Shown here piece after piece: positions 15,251 to 23,242 of a stretch of 30,334 nucleotides of DNA (the stretch's first letter is position 1; every line of letters begins with the position of its first letter). Under the pieces are notes generated by a model. That model did no database searches. It was given only the letters and a program-made list of their open reading frames with translations, and was not told the origin of the DNA. The DNA is from JAHECQ01 sp047638695 (GTDB taxonomy: Bacteria; Actinomycetota; Acidimicrobiia; Acidimicrobiales; SZUA-35), in assembly GCA_047638695.1 (NCBI GenBank), contig JBLINY010000049.1, positions 1 through 30,334 of the forward strand, written 5' to 3'. The translations under genes and the position numbers were made by a program.

Positions 15251-16344
15251 CCGAAGCATCGCCTATCCCATCGCCTCCATCGATCCTTCCCCGTCGGCAG
15301 CAGGTGTATTTGGTTGTGGTTGGGCTGGTCGCCTTGGTCGCCGTTCCGATGTTCGGATCGGTCGTGCTGATCCTGCGGGCCACCGAAATCTTTGTGTTCA
15401 TGGTCGCCTTCGCCGGACTGCATATTCTGTCGGGGCGCCTCGGGCTCATCTCGATCGGTCACGGCGCGTTTGTTGGCATCGGGGGTCTCGGAGCGGCTCA
15501 CGCCATCGCCGATCTGGACTTGCCCTATCTCCTGGCCCCTTTGACCGGAGCCATTACCGCGGCCGTTGTCGGGGCCGTCATTGCCTTCCCCAGTCTCCGA
15601 CTGCCCGGGGCCTATCTGGCCTTACTCACCGTCGCAGTTGCCATGGCGCTGCCGATTGCCATGCGTCGCATTGATGGTCCACTGGGAGTCCGGGTAGAGG
15701 GCGATCTGGTACCTCCCGGATGGACCGGCCTGTCCCGCAGCCAGGACGATCTGTGGCAGTACCTTCTGGTCGTTGTCATTGGTTCAGCCGTTGTGCTGCT
15801 GGTGCATCGCATGATGGAAGGTCCGTTTGGCCGAGCGCTGTTGGCGGTGCGTGATGAGCCAATGGCTGCGGCGTCGTTCGGTATCAATGTTCCTCGCACC
15901 CATCTGCTGGGTGTCACCTTGTCGTCGGCACTAGCTGGCTGTGCCGGTGGGCTCCTGGTGTACGCCACTCCGTTTGTTTCAGGCAGCGAGTTCCCCTTCG
16001 AGCTCTCGCTTTCGATGTTCGCCCTGATGGTTGCCTTCGGGTCGACCGCTCTGTGGACCTGTGTGCCGGCCTCGATCACGTTGGTGATGCTGCCCGTGTT
16101 CCTGGTCAACCGGGGTTGGGCCATCTGGGAACCCATCATTTATGGGGTGTTGTTGTTGCTGATGACCCGGATCTCGCGGGGCCAGGGGCTGGCTTCGTTG
16201 CTTATGAACACCCGCCGGGCGCCACGTTTCGGGAAGGTCTCCGAAGCTCTTTCCCGGTCGGCCGAGACCGAGGCTGAGTCATCTGGCATCGTTGTGCTCG
16301 ACGCAGGCCCCAACCCGCCCTCAGGTCGAGGCAACCGCAGGTGA
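15247..16344 (+). CDS. livM: Branched-chain amino acid-type ABC transporter permease (LivM)
   Basis: 365 residues, second permease, coupled to livH by a four-base overlap. The signature segments are LSGRLGLISIGHGAFVGIGG, ALPSLRLxGAYLALLT-like FPSLRLPGAYLALLTVA, FGRALLAVRDEPMAAASFG (the EAA-type loop) and LAGCAGGLLVYATPFVSG. Spans continue to about residue 320, followed by a soluble tail of about 45 residues that is longer than usual and shows no ATP-binding motif. The frame is open upstream from 14932, but that is shadow of livH. The two-permease unit lacks the ATPases in this window. Confidence 0.93.
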   Translation: MTEASPIPSPPSILPRRQQVYLVVVGLVALVAVPMFGSVVLILRATEIFVFMVAFAGLHILSGRLGLISIGHGAFVGIGGLGAAHAIADLDLPYLLAPLTGAITAAVVGAVIAFPSLRLPGAYLALLTVAVAMALPIAMRRIDGPLGVRVEGDLVPPGWTGLSRSQDDLWQYLLVVVIGSAVVLLVHRMMEGPFGRALLAVRDEPMAAASFGINVPRTHLLGVTLSSALAGCAGGLLVYATPFVSGSEFPFELSLSMFALMVAFGSTALWTCVPASITLVMLPVFLVNRGWAIWEPIIYGVLLLLMTRISRGQGLASLLMNTRRAPRFGKVSEALSRSAETEAESSGIVVLDAGPNPPSGRGNRR

Positions 16345-16345
16345 G

Positions 16346-16379
16346 TGCGTGGCTGAAATGATTGCGTGGCTGAAATGAG
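16346..16379 (+). repeat. 17-bp tandem duplication at a start codon
   Basis: TGCGTGGCTGAAATGA plus one base occurs at 16346-16362 and again at 16363-16379, 16 of 17 bases identical. Each copy contains GTG-GCT-GAA-ATG. The first copy opens a 9-codon ORF (16349-16378) ending in a TGA that overlaps the ATG at 16375 of the real gene. Confidence 0.8.
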
Positions 16380-17565
16380 TGTGTGGTCCAACTGGTCTGG
16401 CCGCCAGACCGCCAATCCAAGCCGCGTCATCAGCCCGGCCTCTGAGGCCGAGTTCGTCGCTGGCATAGAGCAGGCTCGAAACGACGGTGTCCCGCTTCGG
16501 GCTGTTGGTGCGGTGCACAGCCACAGCCGAGTGGCCGCCACCGATGGCGTGTTGGTCGAGACCGACAACTGGCGGGGGCTGGTTGCGGCCGACGTGGAGC
16601 AGAAGCGAGCAGTGTTGCGGTCGGGCACCCGCGTTTTCCAGGCCGGGCCGCTCCTGTTCAGGCAGGGCATGGCGTTGCACAACCAGGGTGACATCGACCG
16701 ACAATCGATCGGTGGTGCTATTGGCACGGGAACGCACGGAACCGGCCCACGCTTGCAGAACTTCTCGGCCGCTGTGCGCGGGCTGCGGGTTGTGCTGGCC
16801 ACGGGTGACATCGTCGACTGCTCGCCGCATTCCGAGCCTGACCTGTTTGAGGTGGCCCGTCACTCGTTGGGTGGCGTTGGCATCGTCACCACCGTTGACC
16901 TGGCAGTTCGCGACGCCTACAAACTGCGCGAAACTCAGTGGTTCGAGCATCCCGACGATGTTTTCGGGCGGATCGATCAGCTCATCGCCGACAGCAGGCA
17001 CTTTGAGTTTTTCTGGGATCCCAAGCGGGATAGCTGTGTTTGCAAGTCTCTGGCGGAGACCGACCAGCCTTCGGAAGAAGGCGGGTCACTCGCGACCGAA
17101 GTGCTTTCCGACAACCAGCGAGTTGGCTGGAGTCACGAGATCATTTCGAGTGAGCGCAATAACCTGCACACCGAGATGGAGTATTCAGTTCCCGCCGAGT
17201 TTGGGCCGGCCTGCTTTGCCGAGTTACGAGCCTTGATCCACGAACGGTTCCCAGATCTGGCCTGGCCGCTCGAGTACCGAACGCTGGCATCGGATGACTT
17301 GTGGATTAGTACTGCGTCCGGTCGCGAGACCGTCACCATCTCGGCTCACGAAGACATCGCTCTCGACGACCGTGTGCTCTTCGAGGCATGCGAAGAGGTG
17401 TTCCGCCGTTACGGCGGCCGCCCTCACTGGGGCAAGGTCCACTTCCAGACCGGATCCGAGTTGGCTTTGGCTCACCCGAATCTCGAGCGTTGGTGGCAGA
17501 CGCGAGACCGCTACGACCCTGACGAGTTGTTCGTAACTCCTGAGCTGGCTGCGCTGCGGCCGTAG
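16366..17565 (+). CDS. D-arabinono-1,4-lactone oxidase / aldonolactone oxidase family
   Basis: 399 residues, FAD-linked oxidase of the VAO family that oxidises a sugar lactone or alditol with oxygen. Motifs: VGAVHSHSRVAATDGVLVE (flavin-binding His region), SIGGAIGTGTHGTG (FAD pocket), LGGVGIVTTVDLAV, and the C-terminal HWGKVH with YDPDELF, which define the ALO/gulonolactone oxidase family. The GTG at 16366 and the ATG at 16375 are both possible starts and lie in the second copy of a 17-bp duplication. It follows livM by 21 bp and may be in the same transcript. Confidence 0.92.
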   Translation: MAEMSVWSNWSGRQTANPSRVISPASEAEFVAGIEQARNDGVPLRAVGAVHSHSRVAATDGVLVETDNWRGLVAADVEQKRAVLRSGTRVFQAGPLLFRQGMALHNQGDIDRQSIGGAIGTGTHGTGPRLQNFSAAVRGLRVVLATGDIVDCSPHSEPDLFEVARHSLGGVGIVTTVDLAVRDAYKLRETQWFEHPDDVFGRIDQLIADSRHFEFFWDPKRDSCVCKSLAETDQPSEEGGSLATEVLSDNQRVGWSHEIISSERNNLHTEMEYSVPAEFGPACFAELRALIHERFPDLAWPLEYRTLASDDLWISTASGRETVTISAHEDIALDDRVLFEACEEVFRRYGGRPHWGKVHFQTGSELALAHPNLERWWQTRDRYDPDELFVTPELAALRP

Positions 17566-17591
17566 CGAACGAGTTGCTGCACTCCTACGGA

Positions 17592-18371
17592 CTACCCGCG
17601 GCCGACGTAGGGCATTGCACTCGCCTTGACGGTGAGGAACAAGATGTTGGCTTCGGCCGGCAACTCGGCCATGTGCACAACAGCGTTGGCAGCGTGGGCG
17701 ACGTCCATCAACGGTTCAGGTCTGACCGACCCATCGGCTTGTGGCATGCCCTTCGGCATGCTTGCGGTAAGCGGCGACTCGGCATTGCCAATGTCGATCT
17801 GGCCGCACGAGATGCCAAACGGTCGACCGTCGAGATCGAGCGACTTCGTCAGGCCAGTGATGGCGTGTTTGGTACTGGTGTAGGGCGCCGAGTTAGGACG
17901 CGGTGTGTGGGCTGAGATCGAACCGTTGTTGATGATGCGGCCGCCCTGGGGCCGTTGCTGTTTCATGATGGCCACCGCTTGCTGAGCGCACAGAAACGAG
18001 CCGGTGAGGTTGACGTCGACAACGTGTTTCCATTGCTCGAACGTGAGCTCTTCGATTGGAACGGGTGGAGTGCCGCTTCCCGCGTTGTTGAACAGCAGGT
18101 CAAGTCGACCAAAGGTCGCCTGGTGTTCCTCGAACAGCGCGGCCACCGCGGTGGGGTCGCCGACGTCGGTGGTCACTGCTTTCCCCTTCTGACCGGTGGC
18201 CTCGATCGCGGCCACCGTCTGGTCGAGCAGCTCGGCCCGCCTGCCCGCGACCGTCACCGACCAGCCTGCGGTTGCCATGGCAATGGCCGTCGCCCGGCCG
18301 ATGCCGCTGCCGCCGCCAGTTACTAGTGCCGTGCGTGTGATTTGCGGCGTGCTTGTTGGGGCTGTGCTCAT
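17592..18371 (-). CDS. Short-chain dehydrogenase/reductase (SDR)
   Basis: 259 residues, NAD(P)-dependent oxidoreductase with a Rossmann fold. The cofactor motif TGGGSGIGRATA (about residues 18-29), NNAG, catalytic Ser in INNGSIS and YTSTK active-site Tyr/Lys are all present, so it is a complete classical SDR. Substrate not known. Start ATG 18371 with GAGG 5 nt upstream. It is convergent with the lactone oxidase gene (26 bp apart) and divergent from the VOC gene. Confidence 0.94.
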   Translation of the reverse strand: MSTAPTSTPQITRTALVTGGGSGIGRATAIAMATAGWSVTVAGRRAELLDQTVAAIEATGQKGKAVTTDVGDPTAVAALFEEHQATFGRLDLLFNNAGSGTPPVPIEELTFEQWKHVVDVNLTGSFLCAQQAVAIMKQQRPQGGRIINNGSISAHTPRPNSAPYTSTKHAITGLTKSLDLDGRPFGISCGQIDIGNAESPLTASMPKGMPQADGSVRPEPLMDVAHAANAVVHMAELPAEANILFLTVKASAMPYVGRG

Positions 18372-18396
18372 TGGGGCCTCGCTGTTGTGGGTGTCG

Positions 18397-18402
18397 TACG
18401 AT
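18397..18402 (+). promoter_or_regulatory. -10 box for the VOC-dioxygenase-rhodanese operon
   Basis: TACGAT fits TANNNT and lies 32 nt before GTG 18435, which has an AGGGGG ribosome binding site at 18422-18427. This is a leadered promoter, unlike several leaderless ones in the window. Confidence 0.45.
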
Positions 18403-18434
18403 CGGGATGTCCACGAGTTCTAGGGGGTTTCGCC

Positions 18435-18962
18435 GTGCAGATCCAACGTCTCAACCATGTTGCCTACCGATGTCGCGATGCGAAGGAGACGGCTGACTTC
18501 TACAGCAGCGTCCTTGGGCTGAAGCTTGCCCACGTCATCACGCAGGACCGGGTCCCTTCGACACAGGAGTTGGCACCTCACGCCCACGTGTTCTTTGAGA
18601 TGGGTGACGGCAGCTGGGTCGCGTTCTTCGACCTGGTCAACGAGCCCGAAGTCGACCAGGCCACCAACCCCGATTGGGCCCAGCATCTTGCGCTCGAGGT
18701 CGAGTCGCTTGATGCGCTGGAGGAAGCCCGACAGAACCTTGTTGCCAACGGTGTCGAGGTTCTCGGCCCCGTGGATCACGGTTTCATCCGTTCGATCTAC
18801 TTCTACGATCCGAGCGGACATCGTCTCGAACTGACGACTCGCACCCTCATGGATGGCGAACTGGACAAGTTTGAGGGTGAGGCCCGTGCCCTCATCGAGG
18901 AATGGACCGAGAAGAAGAACGCGAACAAGCCAACTGCCAACTCTGAAGGGGCCAACGCATGA
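18435..18962 (+). CDS. VOC-family metalloenzyme (glyoxalase/dioxygenase-like)
   Basis: 175 residues with the paired beta-alpha-beta-beta-beta units of the vicinal oxygen chelate fold. Likely metal ligands are the His in LNHVAYRC, the His in HLALEVE and the Glu in HRLELTT; FYDPSGHRLEL is the family's typical end. Members act as ring-cleaving dioxygenases, glyoxalases or thiol-handling enzymes. Start GTG 18435 has AGGGGG 7 nt upstream. It overlaps the dioxygenase-like gene by ATGA, so a joint role with sulfur compounds is plausible. Confidence 0.88.
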   Translation: MQIQRLNHVAYRCRDAKETADFYSSVLGLKLAHVITQDRVPSTQELAPHAHVFFEMGDGSWVAFFDLVNEPEVDQATNPDWAQHLALEVESLDALEEARQNLVANGVEVLGPVDHGFIRSIYFYDPSGHRLELTTRTLMDGELDKFEGEARALIEEWTEKKNANKPTANSEGANA

Positions 18963-19540
18963 CCACACGAACCGAAGTTGTCAGTGCTGCGATGGACGAC
19001 ATCCGTCGTATCGAAGCCGATCTGGGGGTCACTCGGGACGGAGTCGAAGCCATTCGTGACCGACTCATCGAGATGAGCAACCACCGAGCACTCTTCTCAC
19101 AGGAGGACTTCCCGCCGCCGGGCGACGATGTCGAGCAGAGCAGCTATCTCTACCGCCTAGCCCAGGACGCCGACGAGCGCTTTGCCTTGTATGCGCAGTC
19201 GAGCCGTGGCGGTGTCGAAACACCAGTGCACAACCACACAACCTGGGCATGCATTGTTGGTTTCCATGGCCAGGAGCACAATCGTTTCTTCGAGCGTTCC
19301 GACGACGGGGTCACCGAAATCCACGACCACGTTGTCGAGCGCGGCACCGGCGTGGCGATGCTGCCCGAAGACCTTCACTCGATTCACATCGAGGGCGAGG
19401 CGCTGAACTTCCACTGCTACGGCTTGGCCCTCGAGCGTCTCACTGAGCGCGACTACTACAACCCCACCGAGGGCATTTGGAAGAAGTTCCGTAGCGTGAG
19501 CGCCATTCAGGAAGCTCGTACCGGGCTTCAGAGCTGCTGA
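18959..19540 (+). CDS. Cysteine dioxygenase-family (cupin) protein
   Basis: 193 residues. The cupin metal site is H91-x-H93 in TPVHNHTTWACIVGF and a distal His (H140 or H143) in PEDLHSIHIEG; this three-His pattern is that of cysteine or 3-mercaptopropionate dioxygenases, which use Fe(II) and O2 to turn a thiol into a sulfinate. Which thiol is used cannot be decided from sequence. It overlaps the VOC gene by four bases. The rhodanese gene follows, separated only by a tandem repeat; dioxygenase-rhodanese pairs occur in many bacteria, supporting a role in thiol sulfur oxidation. Confidence 0.85.
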   Translation: MTTRTEVVSAAMDDIRRIEADLGVTRDGVEAIRDRLIEMSNHRALFSQEDFPPPGDDVEQSSYLYRLAQDADERFALYAQSSRGGVETPVHNHTTWACIVGFHGQEHNRFFERSDDGVTEIHDHVVERGTGVAMLPEDLHSIHIEGEALNFHCYGLALERLTERDYYNPTEGIWKKFRSVSAIQEARTGLQSC

Positions 19541-19545
19541 TAGTC

Positions 19546-19601
19546 GACTGTTGATGATTGACTGTTGATGATTGACTGTTGATGATTGACTGCTGATGAT
19601 T
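19546..19601 (+). repeat. 14-bp tandem repeat (4 units) carrying the rhodanese start codon
   Basis: GACTGTTGATGATT is repeated exactly at 19546-19559, 19560-19573 and 19574-19587, and with one change (GACTGCTGATGATT) at 19588-19601. Degenerate flanks extend both ways. Each unit holds ATG. The ATGs at 19554, 19568 and 19582 each open MID-Cys-stop and each TGA overlaps the following ATG as TGATG; the ATG at 19596 opens the rhodanese gene. Confidence 0.95.
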
Positions 19602-21203
19602 GACACGTTGCTGATTGAGACAGCCGCTCTCGCCGCTTGGTTGCTCGATGGCGAGGAACTTGCGCTGCTTGATGCTCGCGAACAGGGCGTCTATTTCCAG
19701 TCGCACCTTTTCCATGCTGCGTCTATGCCGCTGTCTCAACTCGAGTTATACCTGCCTCGCCAGGTTCCACGAAAAGACACGCGCATCGTGTGGTGCGATG
19801 ACGGATCTGCGCCTGCTGGCACTGGTCTCGCTGATCAGGCGGCCGTTCGTGCCACCGCGTTGGGCTGGACCAGCAATCACGTACTGGTTGGTGGCACCGC
19901 GGCCTGGGGGGACACCGGGGGCGAGCTCTATTCCGGAGTGAACGTGCCATCCAAGGCGTTCGGCGAGTACGTCGAGCACACGTACGGCACGCCTCGGCTC
20001 AGTGCAACGGAGTTGAATGAACGTCTGACTCGCGGCGACAAGATGGTTGTGCTGGACTCGCGCCCTATCGAAGAGTTTCGCAGTATGAGTATCCCCGGTG
20101 CCACCGACTGCCCCGGCGCCGAGCTTGTTCACCGCGTCAAGGAGGTCGTTTCCGACTCTGACACCCTCGTTGTGGTGAATTGCGCTGGGCGCACCCGCAG
20201 CATCATAGGATCGCAGTCGCTCATCAACGCTGGCCTCGAAAACCCTGTCGTTGCTCTCGAAAACGGAACGATGGGCTGGGAGCTGGCCGGGTTCGAAGTC
20301 GATCGTGGACGCGATGTTCACGTGTCTGATCCCGATGAGTCGAGCCGGCAATGGGCCGAAGCAGCGGCAGCATCTGTTGGCAAGCGCTTCGGCGTGCGCG
20401 AGGTTGATCATGATCAGCTGAACCAATGGCAGGCCGACGTTTCTCGAACCACCTTTGTGCTCGATGTCCGAACTCCAGGCGAGTTCGAGGTGGGGCACCT
20501 GCCGGGCAGCTCGAACGCTCCCGGCGGACAGCTGGTGCAGGCCACCGACGAGTATGTTGCCACCCGCAATGCCCGTCTGGTGCTGGTTGACGACAACGGG
20601 GTACGAGCCACGATGACGGCATCGTGGCTTCGCCAGTTGGGATGGCACGACACGTTTGTCCTTACCGCCGCCCTGCGCGACCAAACGCTCGAAACTGGTC
20701 GTTTGCCCCGTCCGAACGTGCCGACGGTTCCCACCATCAAGATTTCTGAACTCGCGGACCGCCTCGACGAGGACGGCCTCGTTGTGCTCGATGTAGGAAC
20801 CAGCCTGAAGTATCGGCGCAAGGGCCACATCCCGGGTGCGTGGTGGGGGGTACGGAGCCGAATGGCCGAGGCCCGAGCTGCCATTGGGGACGCCGCCGTT
20901 GTGGTTGTGGCTTCAACTGATGGTCTGCTGGCCAAGCTGGCGGTGACTGAGGTGCAACAAGCGTGGCCCGAGGCCGAGGTGCTTGCACTCGCCGGTGGCA
21001 ACAAGAGTTGGCGTCACGCTGGCCACGACATGGAGCCTGGGTTTGACCGGCCGACGACGTCGGCCGACGATGTCTGGTACAAACCCTACGACCACGACGA
21101 TGGCAGCGCCGAGAAGCACATGCAGCAGTACCTCACGTGGGAGATCGCGCTAGTTGACCAGGTCGACCGAGATCCAACGGTGTCGTTCCCGGTCTTCGAC
21201 TAG
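19596..21203 (+). CDS. Four-domain rhodanese-like sulfurtransferase
   Basis: 535 residues made of four rhodanese-like domains (about 1-125, 130-240, 265-370, 380-500). Rhodaneses carry sulfur on a loop cysteine. Domain 2 has the full loop CAGRTRS (C196); domain 1 has a Cys at the same place (C67, WCDDG). In domain 3 the residue is Asp (D332) and in domain 4 Ser (S440), so these are probably structural. NVPSKAFGEYVEHTYGTP after domain 1 is typical of this family, which sits beside cysteine dioxygenase genes. It may move sulfur released by thiol oxidation. The start ATG is in the last unit of a 14-bp tandem repeat and lacks a normal ribosome binding site. Confidence 0.92.
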   Translation: MIDTLLIETAALAAWLLDGEELALLDAREQGVYFQSHLFHAASMPLSQLELYLPRQVPRKDTRIVWCDDGSAPAGTGLADQAAVRATALGWTSNHVLVGGTAAWGDTGGELYSGVNVPSKAFGEYVEHTYGTPRLSATELNERLTRGDKMVVLDSRPIEEFRSMSIPGATDCPGAELVHRVKEVVSDSDTLVVVNCAGRTRSIIGSQSLINAGLENPVVALENGTMGWELAGFEVDRGRDVHVSDPDESSRQWAEAAAASVGKRFGVREVDHDQLNQWQADVSRTTFVLDVRTPGEFEVGHLPGSSNAPGGQLVQATDEYVATRNARLVLVDDNGVRATMTASWLRQLGWHDTFVLTAALRDQTLETGRLPRPNVPTVPTIKISELADRLDEDGLVVLDVGTSLKYRRKGHIPGAWWGVRSRMAEARAAIGDAAVVVVASTDGLLAKLAVTEVQQAWPEAEVLALAGGNKSWRHAGHDMEPGFDRPTTSADDVWYKPYDHDDGSAEKHMQQYLTWEIALVDQVDRDPTVSFPVFD

Positions 21204-21213
21204 CGCTGTTCGA

Positions 21214-21396
21214 CTAGCGAGTCTGTTTGGCGATCATCCAGATGCCGCCCGCAACAGCGAAGACTGCGAAGATCAGCAGGATCAAGCCCAGCATGCCGCC
21301 GATGAAGGGGATCCAGCCAAGGGCCCATCGCAGAATGAGGGCCGCGATCCCGGCAATGAGAAGGGTGACGCCTGGTCGCTTCACGGTCGTGTCCAT
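21214..21396 (-). CDS. Small two-span membrane protein
   Basis: 60 residues: MDTTVKRPGVTLL, then two hydrophobic segments (about residues 10-28 and 32-55) ending MIAKQTR. Not assigned to a named family with confidence; short actinobacterial proteins of this look are common. ATG 21396 is chosen because GGAG lies just upstream; the frame extends to 21486 without similarity. It is convergent with the rhodanese gene (10 bp) and divergent from the M48 protease gene. Confidence 0.7.
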   Translation of the reverse strand: MDTTVKRPGVTLLIAGIAALILRWALGWIPFIGGMLGLILLIFAVFAVAGGIWMIAKQTR

Positions 21397-21491
21397 TGAT
21401 GCTCCATTGTTTCCTGTGGTTAAGAATGCACGGTGTTGATCGATAAGTGAAGTGAAAGAGTTCCCATCTCGCGTCGGAGGAACCACTGCCT

Positions 21492-22469
21492 ATGACCGCA
21501 CCTGTCACCCTCACCGCTATTTCCCCCTTCGCCTGGGAACACCCAACCGACCGTGCAGCCCTCGGGGCGCTCCAGCAGATTCCGGGCTTTGACTCACTTC
21601 TGCGCAAGGTCGTCGGCACCTTTGGAGAGCGCAACATTCGCATGAGCTACCAGGCTGAAGCGATCAAAGTCGGTCCGAATCAGTATCCCGACCTTCACCA
21701 GATGTTGGTTGAGGTCTGTCGAGTTCTCGATACGGAGGCGCCACCGCTTTACATTTCCCAGACACCTCTGGCGAACGCTGGTGCGGTTGGGATGGACCAT
21801 CCGTTCATCGTGATCAACTCGTCGTTGGTGGAGCTGGCGACCCCGATCCAGCTTGCGGCCGTGCTGGGCCACGAGGTTGGGCACGTCATAAGCGATCACG
21901 CGCTCTACCGAACCCTGCTCTTCTTGTTGCTTGATTTGGCTCGGCCCGCCGTCCCACTGGTGAGCCAGGCGATGTTGCCGATCACGTTGGCCCTCCAAGA
22001 ATGGAGCCGCAAGGCTGAAGTCTCGTGCGATCGGGCCGGCCTCCTGGCCGTACAGGATCTTGATGCTTCCTTTGGAGTGTTGGCCACGATGGCCGGTGGC
22101 GTTCGTGGGCGAGCGGGTGAGCTCGACCTCGATGCTTTTAAGGCGCAGTCGGACGAGCACATGGACGTCGAAGGTCTCACGGCGTTCTACAAGTTCATGG
22201 GCACCATTGGGCGTACGCATCCCTATCCCGTTGTTCGGGTGGCCGAACTACGAAAGTGGGTCGATAGCGGCGCGTACGAGACCATCGTCGGCGGAGACTA
22301 CGCAAAGGTCGGGGACGACCACCCTTATCGCGCCGACGCTGCGACCGCCGGTCGCAACTTCTCCGAGACCGCTTCGCAGGTTTTTGAAGACACCGAGCAG
22401 TACGTCAACAAGGCCTTGCTCGGGGTGGTTGAACGGGCTCAGAATTTCCTCGACGACCGCAAGGACTAA
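21492..22469 (+). CDS. M48-family zinc metallopeptidase
   Basis: 325 residues. The zinc site is HEVGHVISDH (HExxH, about residues 125-134), with the third ligand Glu in KAEVSCDRAGLL about 55 residues later, as in HtpX/Ste24-type M48 enzymes. A hydrophobic stretch (LLFLLLDLARPAVPLVSQAML) lies between them, so the protein is probably membrane-associated. The C-terminal 90 residues are charged and may be regulatory. It likely degrades or processes membrane proteins. GGAGG is 11 nt before ATG 21492, a slightly long spacing. The next gene is convergent, 14 bp away. Confidence 0.92.
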   Translation: MTAPVTLTAISPFAWEHPTDRAALGALQQIPGFDSLLRKVVGTFGERNIRMSYQAEAIKVGPNQYPDLHQMLVEVCRVLDTEAPPLYISQTPLANAGAVGMDHPFIVINSSLVELATPIQLAAVLGHEVGHVISDHALYRTLLFLLLDLARPAVPLVSQAMLPITLALQEWSRKAEVSCDRAGLLAVQDLDASFGVLATMAGGVRGRAGELDLDAFKAQSDEHMDVEGLTAFYKFMGTIGRTHPYPVVRVAELRKWVDSGAYETIVGGDYAKVGDDHPYRADAATAGRNFSETASQVFEDTEQYVNKALLGVVERAQNFLDDRKD

Positions 22470-22483
22470 TCGGTACGTGGGGC

Positions 22484-23242
22484 TCAACCGGCCCAGATAA
22501 CGGCGACCTCTTTGCGAAGGGCCGAAGCCAGCGCTGCGGCGACGATGTGTTTTCCGTTGGCCGGGTCGACTACGGGAACCGTGGTCGCGGTCAGCTTGCC
22601 GTCTGCGCTGGCCGCATCAATCGTGAGTGTGTGAGGTTCGTTGGCTGCGGGCTGGCGCACCGTGGCACTGGTGTGGTGAACATCGAGGCCGGCCAGGGCG
22701 GTGGCCACGGCGACATTGAGATGGTTGGGATGTCGGGTGGCTGCCTGGGCCACTGTTCCTTCGAACACGGTGTGGGTGGTGTCGCCAGCCGGGACGAGAT
22801 CGATGGTCACATGAACGCTTGCGTCGTAGCCTGACGCCAACGTCGAGACAGCGTCGAGCCCACCGATCGCACCGGATATCACGCGCAGCCGGTGGCCGTT
22901 GGAGGCACCGGTTGTCTCGAGGGTCGACCGAAGCTCGGTGTCGAGCAAAGCGGTGCCGCTCACGGTCCAGACGTCGGACTGGGCCAGTGCTCGAGCGCCA
23001 TGTTCGGCGAGCGCCGGCGGCCCAGCGGCCTCGATGACCAGGTCACAGACGTTGGCAAAGAACTCGTCAGCGTCGTCGGTCACGTTTAGGCCTGTTGCGG
23101 TCGCACCGATGGTTCGTGGTGAGCGAGCGAGAACAGCCGACAATTTCCAGCCGGGCAGCTCACCTCGTGCCAGTTGCCGCACGAGCGGCCCACCGATGCC
23201 TCCGCAACCGATGAGCCCCAGCGTGCGTTCTCCTGAGATCAC
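22484..23242 (-). CDS. L-aspartate dehydrogenase-like protein
   Basis: 252 residues. It has an N-terminal NAD(P)-binding Rossmann fold (LGLIGCGGIGGPLVRQL) and the aspartate dehydrogenase domain (GAIGGLDAVSTL, then HPNHLNVAVATALAG, where the family normally reads PxNVNVAA, and NGKHIVAAALASALRKE at the end). Such enzymes oxidise aspartate to iminosuccinate, which can feed NAD synthesis; no other NAD gene is here. GTG 23242 overlaps the stop of the upstream hydrolase by GTGA, so the longer frame up to 23365 is not the start. It is co-transcribed with that hydrolase. Confidence 0.85.
   Translation of the reverse strand: MISGERTLGLIGCGGIGGPLVRQLARGELPGWKLSAVLARSPRTIGATATGLNVTDDADEFFANVCDLVIEAAGPPALAEHGARALAQSDVWTVSGTALLDTELRSTLETTGASNGHRLRVISGAIGGLDAVSTLASGYDASVHVTIDLVPAGDTTHTVFEGTVAQAATRHPNHLNVAVATALAGLDVHHTSATVRQPAANEPHTLTIDAASADGKLTATTVPVVDPANGKHIVAAALASALRKEVAVIWAG

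Noticed and set aside
17584..17611. Bidirectional terminator CCTACG/CGTAGG between the oxidase and the SDR gene
   Set aside because: Six-base stem with a 16-nt loop that lies partly inside the SDR coding region; too weak to call.
19546..19601. CRISPR array
   Set aside because: Repeat units are 14 bp and directly adjacent without spacers.
19746..20828. 360-codon open frame antisense to the rhodanese gene
   Set aside because: The plus-strand rhodanese domains are clear; the antisense product has no recognisable domain.
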